A stretch of 50,205 bases of DNA from Dehalococcoidia bacterium. Lineage in GTDB: Bacteria; Chloroflexota; Dehalococcoidia; DSTF01; JALHUB01. The stretch is from the NCBI GenBank assembly GCA_030018455.1, contig JASEFU010000010.1:1-50205 (forward strand), given 5' to 3'. The notes beneath the pieces were generated by a model. It was given only the letters and a program-made list of their open reading frames with translations, ran no database searches and had not been told where the DNA came from. Position 1 is the stretch's first letter. The number at the start of each line of letters is the position of its first letter. Of this stretch, positions 26,851 to 36,900 are shown piece after piece. Both the position numbers and the translations under genes were made by a program.

Positions 26851-28428
26851 TCAGGAGCGGCGCTTGCGGCCCATGCGCCGCGCGATGTCGGCCGCGAAGT
26901 TCGCCGCCGTCCCCACGACGCCCTTCGTCTGCGGTATCGCCCGCATCGCCATCGATAGCTCCGGGTGCGCCCGCGCGTACGCCCGCACCTCGTCCAGCGT
27001 CACCCCATAGCTGTCGAGGACGCGTTGCATCTCCTCGCGCGCCTTTTCCTTCGCCTCCTGGAGCTTCATCTGGACGCGGCTCTTCACCAGCACCTCGCCG
27101 TCGCCCGTCGTCTCGATGGGCACGAACACCGTGTCGACGAGGTCGCTCACAACCTTCGCCTGCACGCCGTCGCTAACCGTGCTGGGCATGCACCCGAACG
27201 GCTTCACCGATATGAGCATGTGCGCCTTCGAGTGCTTGACCATGTATATGTGCTTCGTCACCTCGAGGTGGCCCTCGCCGGCGATGAGCCGCTTCTCGTA
27301 ATAGCCTTCCGAGTACTTGTCGAGCTTGCTCATGACGGGCAGCGGCTGCGGCTTGAAGTTCATCAGCGCGCGGTAGAACAGGTACACCGTCTCCGCCAGC
27401 AGCTTGCCGGCGCGCAGCCCCAGCCAGACGAGCCAGGGGTTGGCGGTGCCCATGCCCTTCTCGTCCGGCTTCACGAACAGGCGGTCGAGCACCTTCAGCT
27501 CGTTCAGCCAGATCATGTACTCGAACCACGCGCCGATCGTCTCCCGCGCCACCTCGGCGCCCTCGTCTTCCAGCCACTTCAACAGCAGGTGGTTCGACTC
27601 GCCTTCCGCGTGTTTGAGGAAGAATTCGCCCGTCACTTTCACACGCGGCTTCACCCGCAGGTAGTCCATCTCGACCTCGTTGAACAGCTTTCTGATGCCG
27701 ACCATCGTCTTGCGGGCGGAATGGCCCTCGCGGGCGGCGATCCGCAGGCGGCGCAACGCTTCTGCGGTCACGGCGTCCGTCTCGCCCGGCCTGACCTCGT
27801 ACGGCCGCACCTGCGAAGCGATATCGGCCACGAGATCGGCTGAGATCGCTACCCGGCCGCCGCGCCAGAACGTGATGGGCCGGATGCGCACCCCCGCCGA
27901 TTCCTGGTCGATGTCCAGCCCGTGGGCGATGTCGATCATGGCGATGCGGAAGTTGGGGAAGCCCGCCGCCTTCAGCGCCTTGCGCATGTCCGCCTCGTAC
28001 ATTCCCATGCGGCAGGGCCCGCAGTCGGACGCCCAGAACATGGCGTACTGCCGCTCGATCTCGCTGTCGGACATGCCCTGCTTCCGAAGGTCGAGCAGGA
28101 ACTTCAGCAGGCTGCCGATGGTGTAGTACGTGGGGTTGCACTGCCCGCGGTTGCAGTACTCCTTGCCGATGGACAGACATTCGTTGTCCGGCGTGGGAAG
28201 GATCTGCGCCTTGTAGCCCTCGCGTTCCAGCACGCCGAGCAGGACCTGCTGGAGGGTGTCGGGGAGGCCGCAGTAGACGACGGTCGTCTCGCCCTTTCGA
28301 ATCGGGACGGGCGGCTCCTCGGGCCGCTTGAAGTGACGGACGGGCGGCTCGGCGAGTCCCATCTCCTCCCTCAGCGAGCGGCGGTAGGCCTCGATCCGTG
28401 CCTCGATATCGGTTTCCGATAGCGCCAT
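26851..28428 (-). CDS. 2-hydroxyacyl-CoA dehydratase-like protein (activase partner)
   Basis: 525-residue protein of the HgdB-like (COG3581-type) family that pairs with the large tandem activase. The N-terminal half has many cysteines suited to an iron-sulfur cluster: C84 and C92/C97 (NECLSIGKEYCNRGQCNPTY) and C136/C139 (ASDCGPCRMGMYEA). FGCMPSTVSDGV lies near the end. The C-terminus is helical and basic. It follows the activase by 7 bp with a GGTAGGAGA box. The pair recurs in anaerobes and Chloroflexota. Its substrate is unknown, and no classical alpha/beta dehydratase subunits are here. Confidence 0.8.
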   Translation of the reverse strand: MALSETDIEARIEAYRRSLREEMGLAEPPVRHFKRPEEPPVPIRKGETTVVYCGLPDTLQQVLLGVLEREGYKAQILPTPDNECLSIGKEYCNRGQCNPTYYTIGSLLKFLLDLRKQGMSDSEIERQYAMFWASDCGPCRMGMYEADMRKALKAAGFPNFRIAMIDIAHGLDIDQESAGVRIRPITFWRGGRVAISADLVADIASQVRPYEVRPGETDAVTAEALRRLRIAAREGHSARKTMVGIRKLFNEVEMDYLRVKPRVKVTGEFFLKHAEGESNHLLLKWLEDEGAEVARETIGAWFEYMIWLNELKVLDRLFVKPDEKGMGTANPWLVWLGLRAGKLLAETVYLFYRALMNFKPQPLPVMSKLDKYSEGYYEKRLIAGEGHLEVTKHIYMVKHSKAHMLISVKPFGCMPSTVSDGVQAKVVSDLVDTVFVPIETTGDGEVLVKSRVQMKLQEAKEKAREEMQRVLDSYGVTLDEVRAYARAHPELSMAMRAIPQTKGVVGTAANFAADIARRMGRKRRS

Positions 28429-28435
28429 CGTTCTC

Positions 28436-31400
28436 CTACCTTGCTGCTGTCTGCACGCCGAGCAACTGTCGGCGGTACTCCTCGACCCGCCGCTCGACCT
28501 CTTCCGACAGCTCGCGGCGCCGCCGCATGTCCTCCTGCCGTCGCCTCAGGAAGTAGTCGATGGTCTCCACGCGCAGCTTTATCGACCCCACGGGCCGGTT
28601 CTCATCGAGGTCGTGGAAGGTGAAATAGGGGGTGTTCGCCGCCTCCAGTATCCCTTCGATGACGTTGTAGATGGGGGCATCGAGGCCGCACTTGAAGGAA
28701 GAAACGTCGATGCCGACGAGGTTGGGATGACGGGCGACGTACTTCGCCGCCCACACCTTGCGGCTGGTGTTTTCGCTGAACGTGTGCTTCCAGACGTCGT
28801 GGATGTCCGTCGCGTCGGGGATGTCTCCGCGCCGCAGCTCTTCGCCAAACAGCCGCTCGATAATGTCGTCGTCCACGGGCAGCGAGTCGATGCTGAAGAC
28901 GGGGTAGCCGAGCCGCTGGATCATCTCCGGTATGCCGTGGTGGATGCCGGGGTCGTTGTGGTACGGGCGCCCCAGCAGCACGACGCCGATCCGCTCCTCG
29001 CGCTCGAGCTGGTCGAGCGTCTCCCGCGCGCGCCGTCGCAGGCCCTCGCGGAACGCCTCCAGCGCGCGGTAGCCTTCGCGCAGGGCGGCGGCGTTCTCCT
29101 CTTCGCTCGCTCCCAGGAGGCCGCGGAAGAAGCTCAGCATCTGCTTTTGGAAAAGGTTGGGCTCGCCGAGGTGGAGCACGGGGTCGTAAAAGGCGACGCC
29201 TTTCTCCGCGAAGGCGTCTTTTTCCGTGGTGAACGCGGCCTTCACTACCTCCGGTATCCCCTGCACGGTGGGGCAGGCCCAATTCGACTGGCAGTCGTGG
29301 ATGTCGCTGGGAACGTTCATGATGATGGGGAAGAAGATGACGTCGACCTGCTTCTTGTACAGCAGGTTGTGGACGTGGGAGACGGCGATCTTCGCCGGGA
29401 AGCAGGGGTCGATCGAGCCGCGGCGCGAGCCCTCGCGGTACATTTGGTCGTCCGTGTAATCGGACCAGACGATGTGGCTGTGGGGGACGCCCAGGCTTTC
29501 GAGGTAGGCGGTGAAAAGTGGCGCGTGCGAGTACATGGTGAGGAGGCGCGGCATTCCGATCCGCATCGTCGCCCGCCGCGCCCGCGCTCCGCCGCCGTTC
29601 GAGCCGTCGCGCCCGAAGAGGAAGCGCCGCTTCTGCGCAAGCCGGCCGTTGGCGCGCTCCGGTGAGTAGCTGCGGAACGCCTCCCGCGCCGCGATCTCGA
29701 CGAAGTTCGGGTTCGCCTTCTTGACGGCGTTCTCGCGGATGTTGAACGCCCGCACGTCGTCGAGGCTCTCCTGCATCCCTCGCTCGCACGTCGCCGAGAT
29801 GAAGCGGGTCGTGTGCTCGGGGGACGTCTGGATGTCGACGAAGGTGCGCAGGCACTTGTTCTTGCAGAAGCTGCAGCGGGTCGATTCGTCGCGGGTAGCG
29901 GTGAAGGTGAGCGCCTCCACGCGCTCAAAGCCGATGAAGCTGCTCCCCCCGCCATCGCAGACGCGGATCGCCTCTGTGGCCGCGCCCAGCGCCCCGCTTT
30001 CGCCGGCGTGCGGGTGGACGTGTATCCGGGCGTCGGGTACGCGCGCGCGGATGAAGTCGTACTGCGCTTTCACCACCGCCAGGTTGTAGTGCGTGCCGCC
30101 CTGGAGCAGGAACGTCTTGCCGAAGCGGGCGAGGTTCGTCTCCTGCACCACGTACAGCCAGACGTTCTTGGGCAGGGTAAGCGCCAGGCCGGCCATGATC
30201 TCCGGCGGCGACCAGCCGAGCTGCTGGAAGTGGGAGATGTCCTGCTCAAGGAAGACGGCGCAGCCGTAATGGAAGTTGGGCGCGCGCTCCGCGCTCAGAG
30301 CGACGTCCGCCCAGCGGCTGATGTCGTAGCCGAAGCGCGCCGTCGTGCTCTGGAGGAAGTAGCCGTTGCCGGCCGAGCACTGGGTGTTGAGCTTGAAGTC
30401 CTTGACGGCGCCGCTCTTCATGATGATGACTTTGATGTCCTGCCCGCCCACGTCGGCGATGACGTCGACGTCCGGATAGTAGCGGAGGGCGGACTGCGCG
30501 TGCGCCACCGTCTCCGGAATGGCGATGTCGGCGCCCAGCGCTTCCTTCAGCAGGTCCTTCGCGTAGCCGGTCGTCGCCATGCCGAGGATGCGGACGGTCG
30601 CGCCCTGCTCCCGCACCTGACGCCACAGCTCGCCGAGCACGTCCTTCGCGTCCTGGAGGGGGTTGCCTTTGCAGAGCTGGTAGGCTTTCGCGAGCAGATT
30701 GCCTTCGCGGTCGACCAGCACCGCCTTTGTCGAGGTCGACCCGCCGTCCAGCCCGATGTACCCTTCGACCACCTGTCCGGGTGAGAAGACGGCGGGCGTG
30801 AACGGCCGGGGGGCGTAGAGCCGCCTGAACTCCTCGATGTCCTCGCCGGGGGCGAACGGGCCGCGCTGGCCCGTCTCCTCCTTCCCCCTGCGCCGTCCCT
30901 GCTCGATGTACTCTCTTAAGGCCTGCGTGCCGGCGTAAGCGGCGCCTGGGCCATCTTCCTGCTGTCCGTAGAGGGCGGCGCCCAAAGCGGCATAGTATAG
31001 CGAGTTCTCAGGGACGACGATAAGCTCCTCGGGGTCGCGATCGCCGACGGCGAGTCCCCGTTCGCGCCACAAGGGCGGGATATGACGGCGCCACGCCTCC
31101 TGCAGACAGGGGAAGAACGTGTTCGGGCCGCCGAGCAGCAATACGCGCGGCCGCAAAACGTTCCCCCGCGTGAGGACGCTGAGGTTCTGCTGCACGATCG
31201 CCTCGAAGAGGGAGACCATCAGCTCTTCCGATGACACGCCCTGCTTCTGGAGGCTGTTCATGTCGGTCTCGGCGAAGACGCCGCACTTGCCGGCAATCGA
31301 GTGCACCTTCGTGTTGCCGTAGCGCATGGTGCGGAGTTGCGCTGGGTCGAAGTGGAGCTTAGCCGCTATGCGGTCGATGACGGCCCCAGTGCCCCCAGCG

Positions 31401-31870
31401 CACTTATCGTTCATGTTGGCGAGCTTGTGCTTCCGGCCCGTCTTCGGGTCCTGGCGCCAGATGATGATCTTGGCGTCCTGGCCGCCTAGCTCGATAACGG
31501 AGCCGATGTCGGAGCAGAGGGCTTCCGCCGCCAGGGAGACGGCGTTCACTTCCTGCACGTAGCGAGCGCCGATGTAGGGGGCGAGGGCGCCGCCGCCGCT
31601 GCCGGTGACGAAGACCCGAAAACGCTCCGCCGGGGCCTGGAACCGCGCCTCTATCTCCTCGAGCAGCGCGAGAACTGTCTCCGGCTGGCGGGTGCCGTGC
31701 AGGCGGTAGTCGGCGTGGAGGATGTCCTTGCTGTCAGGGGCGACGATTACGTACTTGACGGCGGTGGAGCCGACGTCGAGCCCGATGATGAGGCCGCCGG
31801 CGGGCGGTTCCCTGACATCCCGCCCTGTGCCCGGCTCGGCCGGCGAGTCGGCGCCTGTCGGATCCTTCAC
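28436..31870 (-). CDS. Tandem BadF/HgdC-type activase with DUF2229-like domain
   Basis: About 1144 residues. Two acetate/actin-superfamily ATPase domains are joined head to tail: the first at about 27-305 (IIGLDVGSTAVKYV; cysteines C157 in NDKCAGGTG and C196), the second at about 370-640 (GYIGLDGGSTSTKAVLV; C498 in NTQCSAGNG and C537). Each has the cysteine pair that in HgdC binds a bridging 4Fe-4S cluster at a dimer interface. Next come a CxxCxxxC motif (about 666-673) and C695, then a COG3580/DUF2229-like region. Such activases inject low-potential electrons with ATP. The GTG at 31870 has AGAGG six bases upstream and is preferred over a TTG two codons earlier. Confidence 0.85.
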   Translation of the reverse strand: MKDPTGADSPAEPGTGRDVREPPAGGLIIGLDVGSTAVKYVIVAPDSKDILHADYRLHGTRQPETVLALLEEIEARFQAPAERFRVFVTGSGGGALAPYIGARYVQEVNAVSLAAEALCSDIGSVIELGGQDAKIIIWRQDPKTGRKHKLANMNDKCAGGTGAVIDRIAAKLHFDPAQLRTMRYGNTKVHSIAGKCGVFAETDMNSLQKQGVSSEELMVSLFEAIVQQNLSVLTRGNVLRPRVLLLGGPNTFFPCLQEAWRRHIPPLWRERGLAVGDRDPEELIVVPENSLYYAALGAALYGQQEDGPGAAYAGTQALREYIEQGRRRGKEETGQRGPFAPGEDIEEFRRLYAPRPFTPAVFSPGQVVEGYIGLDGGSTSTKAVLVDREGNLLAKAYQLCKGNPLQDAKDVLGELWRQVREQGATVRILGMATTGYAKDLLKEALGADIAIPETVAHAQSALRYYPDVDVIADVGGQDIKVIIMKSGAVKDFKLNTQCSAGNGYFLQSTTARFGYDISRWADVALSAERAPNFHYGCAVFLEQDISHFQQLGWSPPEIMAGLALTLPKNVWLYVVQETNLARFGKTFLLQGGTHYNLAVVKAQYDFIRARVPDARIHVHPHAGESGALGAATEAIRVCDGGGSSFIGFERVEALTFTATRDESTRCSFCKNKCLRTFVDIQTSPEHTTRFISATCERGMQESLDDVRAFNIRENAVKKANPNFVEIAAREAFRSYSPERANGRLAQKRRFLFGRDGSNGGGARARRATMRIGMPRLLTMYSHAPLFTAYLESLGVPHSHIVWSDYTDDQMYREGSRRGSIDPCFPAKIAVSHVHNLLYKKQVDVIFFPIIMNVPSDIHDCQSNWACPTVQGIPEVVKAAFTTEKDAFAEKGVAFYDPVLHLGEPNLFQKQMLSFFRGLLGASEEENAAALREGYRALEAFREGLRRRARETLDQLEREERIGVVLLGRPYHNDPGIHHGIPEMIQRLGYPVFSIDSLPVDDDIIERLFGEELRRGDIPDATDIHDVWKHTFSENTSRKVWAAKYVARHPNLVGIDVSSFKCGLDAPIYNVIEGILEAANTPYFTFHDLDENRPVGSIKLRVETIDYFLRRRQEDMRRRRELSEEVERRVEEYRRQLLGVQTAAR

Positions 31871-31992
31871 GTTCAACCTCTAGGTAGCAACCGCCGGGGC
31901 CCCGTTGTGGAAACCGCGTCCTGCAAGTCCGATCGCTCTGCCCCTCGCGACGGACCGACGTGCCAGGAGAGGCCTATCTCCCAGGGACTCCT

Positions 31993-32022
31993 ATCATACC
32001 AGCTTGATAACGATGCCTTCAA
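31993..32022 (-). promoter_or_regulatory. Sigma-70-type promoter of the activase operon
   Basis: Minus strand: -35 TTGAAG (32017-32022), an 18-bp spacer and -10 TATGAT (31993-31998). Transcription would start near 31986, with a leader of about 115 nt. Confidence 0.6.
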
Positions 32023-32139
32023 CGGGCGAATAGGCGACAGTCGGGGGAGCGGCAATTGCGAGCGGGCGATGGACGTGGTGGTATGATGTTTGAGAAGAGC
32101 CGGCGGCCCGAAGAGGCTGTCCGTCTACAGGGGGCAAGG

Positions 32140-32571
32140 ATGCGCGAGAGAAGAGACGTCTTCGTCTGGCGAGAGGAGCCGGAGCCATCGGTGTGGCTTG
32201 TCGCGGCGGCGATACGCTGGGCGATTAACGCCGTCGCCCTCTGGGTGGCGGCGGGGCTCGTCCGCGGCATCGACATCGACGGGCTAGGGTCGCTGCTGGT
32301 GACGGCGGCGGTCTTCGGGCTGGTCAACGCTTTCATAAAGCCGCTGGCTCAGCTCATCGGCCTTCCCATCACCTGTCTGACGCTGGGGCTCTTCGCGCTC
32401 GTGATCAACGCCGCGATGCTCGGCCTCGCCGCCTGGATTGCCGATGCCCTCGGAGCCGACGTTCACATCGACGGGTTCCTGGCCGCGTTCCTGGGCGCCC
32501 TTCTCGTCAGCTTCGTCAGCACGGTACTGAGCGCGTTTGTCGGGAAGCCGCTGCGCCGCGTCCTCCTCTGA
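32140..32571 (+). CDS. Phage-holin-4-type small membrane protein
   Basis: 143 residues with a 30-residue basic N-terminus and four membrane helices. It matches the COG1950/Phage_holin_4_2 pattern: IRWAINAVALWVAAGLVRGI, then AVFGLVNAFIKPLAQLIGLP and LGLFALVINAAMLGLAAW. Despite the name these are ordinary chromosomal membrane proteins of unknown role. The ATG at 32140 is chosen for the purine-rich box GGGGGCAAGG; upstream ATGs lie in the probable promoter (TATGAT at 32082). It is divergent from the activase operon. Confidence 0.75.
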   Translation: MRERRDVFVWREEPEPSVWLVAAAIRWAINAVALWVAAGLVRGIDIDGLGSLLVTAAVFGLVNAFIKPLAQLIGLPITCLTLGLFALVINAAMLGLAAWIADALGADVHIDGFLAAFLGALLVSFVSTVLSAFVGKPLRRVLL

Positions 32572-32580
32572 AACAACGCC

Positions 32581-32916
32581 CTACGGCGGCTCCTGCTCGC
32601 CCGGCGGCTCGTCTGAGTCTTCCGGCGCCGCAGGATAGAGGATGTCCTGCTCCCTGAACTCCTCGCGGACGTCGCGGGCGAACTCATCGTCCAGCTCCGT
32701 CATGTCGAGTCCTTCCGCGTTCAGCATTGCCCGCAGCTCTTCCTCCGAATCGGTTATAGGCGAGAAGACGACGCCGCCCAGCTCTCCCTCCAGCCGCTCG
32801 TACCAGCGCGCAAGCGACCACACGAAGACCCTGCCCTCTTCGGGTTCGTCCGCGTTGGTGGCGAATACCCTCTGGTCCGTTTCTCGCACGAAGAGGTCCT
32901 GCTCTTCCATTGCCAT
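32581..32916 (-). CDS. Acidic hypothetical protein
   Basis: 111 residues, rich in Glu and Asp. It contains RVFVWSLARWYERLEGELGG, a mid-region SEEELRAMLNAEGLDMTELD, and a Pro/Glu tail (DEPPGEQEPP). No membrane segment or signal is seen. It ends 9 bp from the convergent membrane-protein gene. MEEQDLF (32910) is an alternative start. No family is recognised, but the codon pattern looks real. Confidence 0.55.
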   Translation of the reverse strand: MAMEEQDLFVRETDQRVFATNADEPEEGRVFVWSLARWYERLEGELGGVVFSPITDSEEELRAMLNAEGLDMTELDDEFARDVREEFREQDILYPAAPEDSDEPPGEQEPP

Positions 32917-33111
32917 TTGCGCCGTGGCTCCTTTACCTTCTTGCGAATCTCTTGCCGGGGCGCGGTGCCGCGCCTTTGCACTCCATCATCCTATGGAAAG
33001 GCGCGGAATCCATTGCCCGCCGGTCAAGCGCGGCCGACGAGGAGGACCACGCAGGCCGTCGGCGGCTGCCGTGGGGAAGTCGTGAAGAGGCCTGTGGTCC
33101 GGGCGAAGGTG

Positions 33112-33792
33112 TTAGCGGGAAACGGGAATGACAAGCGTATCGCCGGCTGCAAGCTGGGCGTCGGGCGAGAGGCCGTTGCGGGACGCCAGCTCTGCGGGGC
33201 TTATCGTGTACTCGCGGGCAATGCTCCAGAGGGTGTCTCCCTCTACCACCATGCGCACGCCCTCGCCCTCGGTGGCGCCGGGGCCGCTTGCGTACTCGAC
33301 GGCCGGCCCGCTGTCGTATTCGATCACCGGCTCGACGACAAGCTCGACGACGGGCTCAACGAGAGGGGCGATGGCGGCGCCGGCGACCTCCGAGACTTGC
33401 TCGCGGGGCGGTTGCGCAGGCTGCGCCCGTCGCGCGAGAAGTAGCTGGACGTCGGCCGTCAGGCCTTGTGAGGCGTCCGGCGCAGACGCGGGAAGAGAGT
33501 TGTTCGCCTTCGATTCTTCCGCCAGCCGGGCCGCCATGGCGTCCGGACGGTAGGCCGCGGGCGCGAAGGTGTCGGCGCGGTCCAGAGAGAGAAAAGCGGC
33601 GGCGGTCACGGCAAACCCGATGAAGCAACCCAGCGCAATCATGCCGATCGACTTCAGGAGGGGGTCGGCAGGCGCCTCAGGCATGATGATGCAGTCGATA
33701 TCGCCGAAAGCGGCGAGCGGCGGCTCGTGCTGCTGAAAAGCCGGTTCTTCGTTCGCGGGAACAGTCTCAGATACGATGGCGCCTGTCTCCAT
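33112..33792 (-). CDS. Membrane-anchored LysM protein
   Basis: 226 residues. A cytoplasmic N-terminus of about 45 residues is followed by one membrane helix (IGMIALGCFIGFAVTAAAFL, about 49-68), a low-complexity Pro/Val/Glu-rich spacer (about 95-175) and a C-terminal LysM domain (about 178-226: VVEGDTLWSIAREYTISPAE, then NGLSPDAQLAAGDTLVIP). LysM binds glycan of peptidoglycan, so it should tether the membrane to the wall. Its start is 160 bp from the divergent c-di-GMP protein gene. Confidence 0.8.
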   Translation of the reverse strand: METGAIVSETVPANEEPAFQQHEPPLAAFGDIDCIIMPEAPADPLLKSIGMIALGCFIGFAVTAAAFLSLDRADTFAPAAYRPDAMAARLAEESKANNSLPASAPDASQGLTADVQLLLARRAQPAQPPREQVSEVAGAAIAPLVEPVVELVVEPVIEYDSGPAVEYASGPGATEGEGVRMVVEGDTLWSIAREYTISPAELASRNGLSPDAQLAAGDTLVIPVSR

Positions 33793-33951
33793 TTGAGCGA
33801 CACTCCCTGTCTAGCCCAATACAGGATTGCCCGCGCGCCGCCCCGCCGTCAATCGGGACAATCCCTTATTGCCGCGGAGCCTGCCATACGCGCCGGAGCA
33901 GTCCCGCATCTGCGGTAAGGGCCGCGAGCGTCCGAAAATCATTCAGGAGTT

Positions 33952-36900
33952 GTGCAGGATGGAGAACACGCTCCTCAAAGCTCTCATTGTGCAGGACGTC
34001 GCAGGAAGTTGACTCTTAGACCAAGGACAATCGGCCGGCGCTACGCGCTCGCGGTGCTCGTCCTGGCGCTGCCGCTCTGTGCTCTCGCTGCGGTAGCGGC
34101 GTGGCACGGGCACGACGAGTCGTCGTCGCGTCGCGATTTGGAGAAGAGAAGCCTCGCGGCCGCTGCCCTCGACGATGCTCGCGCTCGCGTCTTCCTCAGC
34201 ACGCTCTACATCGGCGCCGCCGCCTTCTTCGAAGACCCCACGCCGTTTCTCGACAATTACGCTGCGGCGCGGTCGCGAGTACGAAGCGATCTGGCCGAAG
34301 CGCGCGCGATATTCGACTCTCTCGGCGCTACTGAAGAGCTCGCCGCCATGGACGATATCCTGGGGCAGACGGCTTCGCTCGAGAGCCGCAGCTCTTTCCT
34401 CTTCAGTTTTCCTTCGCTCCCTGTCACCGAGCGCGTTGATGTCCTGAGGCAGTCCTACGTCTCCTTGTGGCCGGATGTCCAGACCCTGACATCGTCCCTC
34501 AACACCTTCGTCGATCAGCAGCATGAGAAGCTGTCGCAGGAAAGACTGGCAGCCGACACGAACGCCAATCTCACGCTCGCGCTGCTGCTGACGTTCTGCT
34601 TTTTCGCTTTCGTTGCCGGATCGGCGGCGTTCGTCCTCATCCTCTTCTCCATAGTCCGTCCCATACAGGCCCTCAAGCGCGACCTCCAGGCGATCTCCGA
34701 CGGCGGCTCGTCTCGCCTTGTGACTGTCTCAGGCCCGGAAGAGGTGGCGTCTCTGGGACGGCATATCAACGAGATGGTGGAGCGCCGAAGAAAGGTGGAG
34801 GAGGCGCTCCATGAGAGCGACGAAAGGTATCGCACGCTCTTCGAACGCTCTCTCGATGCAGTATACGTGCACGACTTCGAAGGACACTTCCTCGATGCCA
34901 ACGACGCGGCTCTTCGCCTGCTCGGGTACTCGCGCGAGGAGATAATAGGACTGTCCTTCGCCGATCTCCTCGACGATTCCCAGCTCGATGTCGCCATGGC
35001 CACGACCCGCGAGCTCGCCACCACAGGCCGGCAGGCGAGACCGGTCACCTACCGTCTTAAGCGCAAGGACGGGACGTATATCGAGATGGAAACGGCGGCG
35101 GCCGTCGTGCACAACGATGGGCAGCCGGCGGCCATCCAGGGCGTGGCCCGCGACATCACCGCGCGCAAAGAAGCGGAGGACGCGCTGCGCGAGAGCGAGG
35201 CCAAGTACCGTCACATCTTCGAGACCGTGCAGGACATCTTCTACCGCACCGATGCCAGAGGCATTATCACGGAGATAAGCCCTTCCGTCGAACGCTGGGG
35301 ATACAAGCGCGAAGACCTCATAGGCACGCAGGTGCTTGACGTCTACGAGAACCCTCGGCAGAGGGCGGCCCTTCTCAAGGCGCTATTCGAGAAGGGCGAG
35401 GTGACGGACTTCGAGGTCCGCCTTGTTGCCGCCAACGGGGAGGTGAGGGATGCCTCCGTGGGCTCGCACCTCATTTATGCCGCCGACGGCAGTGTTGCCG
35501 GCGTGGAGGGCTTCCTGCGTGACATCCAGGAGCGCAAGCAGATGGAGCGGGCGCTGCGGGAGCAGATGCGCCGCGACGCTCTCACCGGCGTGCTCAACCA
35601 CGCGGCCATCGTCGAGGAACTGCGCAAGCTCGTCGGCGGCGGCGAGAAGGCGTCCTGCGCCGTGGCCATGACCGATGTCGACGGGTTGAAGGCGATAAAC
35701 GATACCTTCGGTCACAGCGTCGGCGATAAGGTGCTTAGTACAGTGGCGCGCGCGCTTTCGAGGGACGGGGCGCTCGTCGGGCGGTACGGCGGCGACGAAT
35801 TTATCTCCATCCTGCCCGGCGCCGATCGCGACGCGGCGGAGAACTACCGGAGGGAGGTCCTTAAGAGACTGGGAAGGACAAGGATGCGCGACCCCAAGAG
35901 CGGGACGCCTGTTCGCGTGGTGGTGAGCGTGGGTGTCGCCATCTCACCCATCGAAGCGAACCGGATAGAAGACCTGATAAACCTCGCCGACGGCGGCATG
36001 TATGAGACGAAGAGACAGCGTCTCGTCGGCGTGTCGGCGCCGGACGCCCTTGACGAACTGGCGTCGAGGATTGTGGGCCAGATCGTCCCGCTGCTGACCT
36101 CTCCCGGCGAGCTGGGAGAAAAGCTGCGGCTGGTGGGCCGGAGACTATCGATCGCCCGCGAGTACGACGCCGTCAGCTTCGTTCTCTTTCCCGAGGGTGA
36201 AGACGCGATCGTCAACACCTTTGCCCGCCTCCCGAAGAAGCTCGCCGATGAGTGGAACGAGGAGCAGCGCAGAAAAGGAAGGGCCCTGCTTGCGACGCGC
36301 GACGTGCTGGAACAGGGGCGGGCAGTCATCCTCGACAACCTGCCGGAAGACGGGCGCCTCACCGAGAAGGAGCGCCGCTTGATGCGACTGGCCGGTCTCA
36401 AGGCGGCGCTTGCCGTGCCCATGGTATGGCGCAAGGAACTCATCGGCATTCTGTGCGTGGCGAGCAAGCGAGAGGCCGCTTTTGGCCCCCGCGACGCCCG
36501 CTTCCTGACGGCCGTTGCCGCCCAAGTGACGGCGCTCGTCAGCATGGCCACGCTTGTCGAGCAGTTGCGCTCCGCGTCGCAGCAACTCTCCCGCGCGCAC
36601 GCCGAAACCGTGCTGCTGCTTGCCGCCGCCGCCGAAGCCCACGACCGGACGACGGGAGAACACCTCCAGAACGTCTGCCGGATATCGGAGAAGATTGCCA
36701 TCGAGCTGGGGTGGGAAAGGGACAAGGCGGCAGAGCTCGGGCTGGCCGCCGTGCTCCACGACATCGGTAAGATACGGGTCGCCGATTCCGTGCTCGCGAA
36801 CAACGGCAAGCTGACGGATGAGGAATGGGAGCTGATGAAGCGCCACGCAGTATGGGGCGAGGAGTTCCTGGCCGGGCGTTCCGGCTTCGAGCTCGCGGCG

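Noticed and set aside
32140-32571. Prophage holin
   Set aside because: The family name suggests a phage, but there are no other phage genes nearby and such proteins are ordinary chromosomal membrane proteins.
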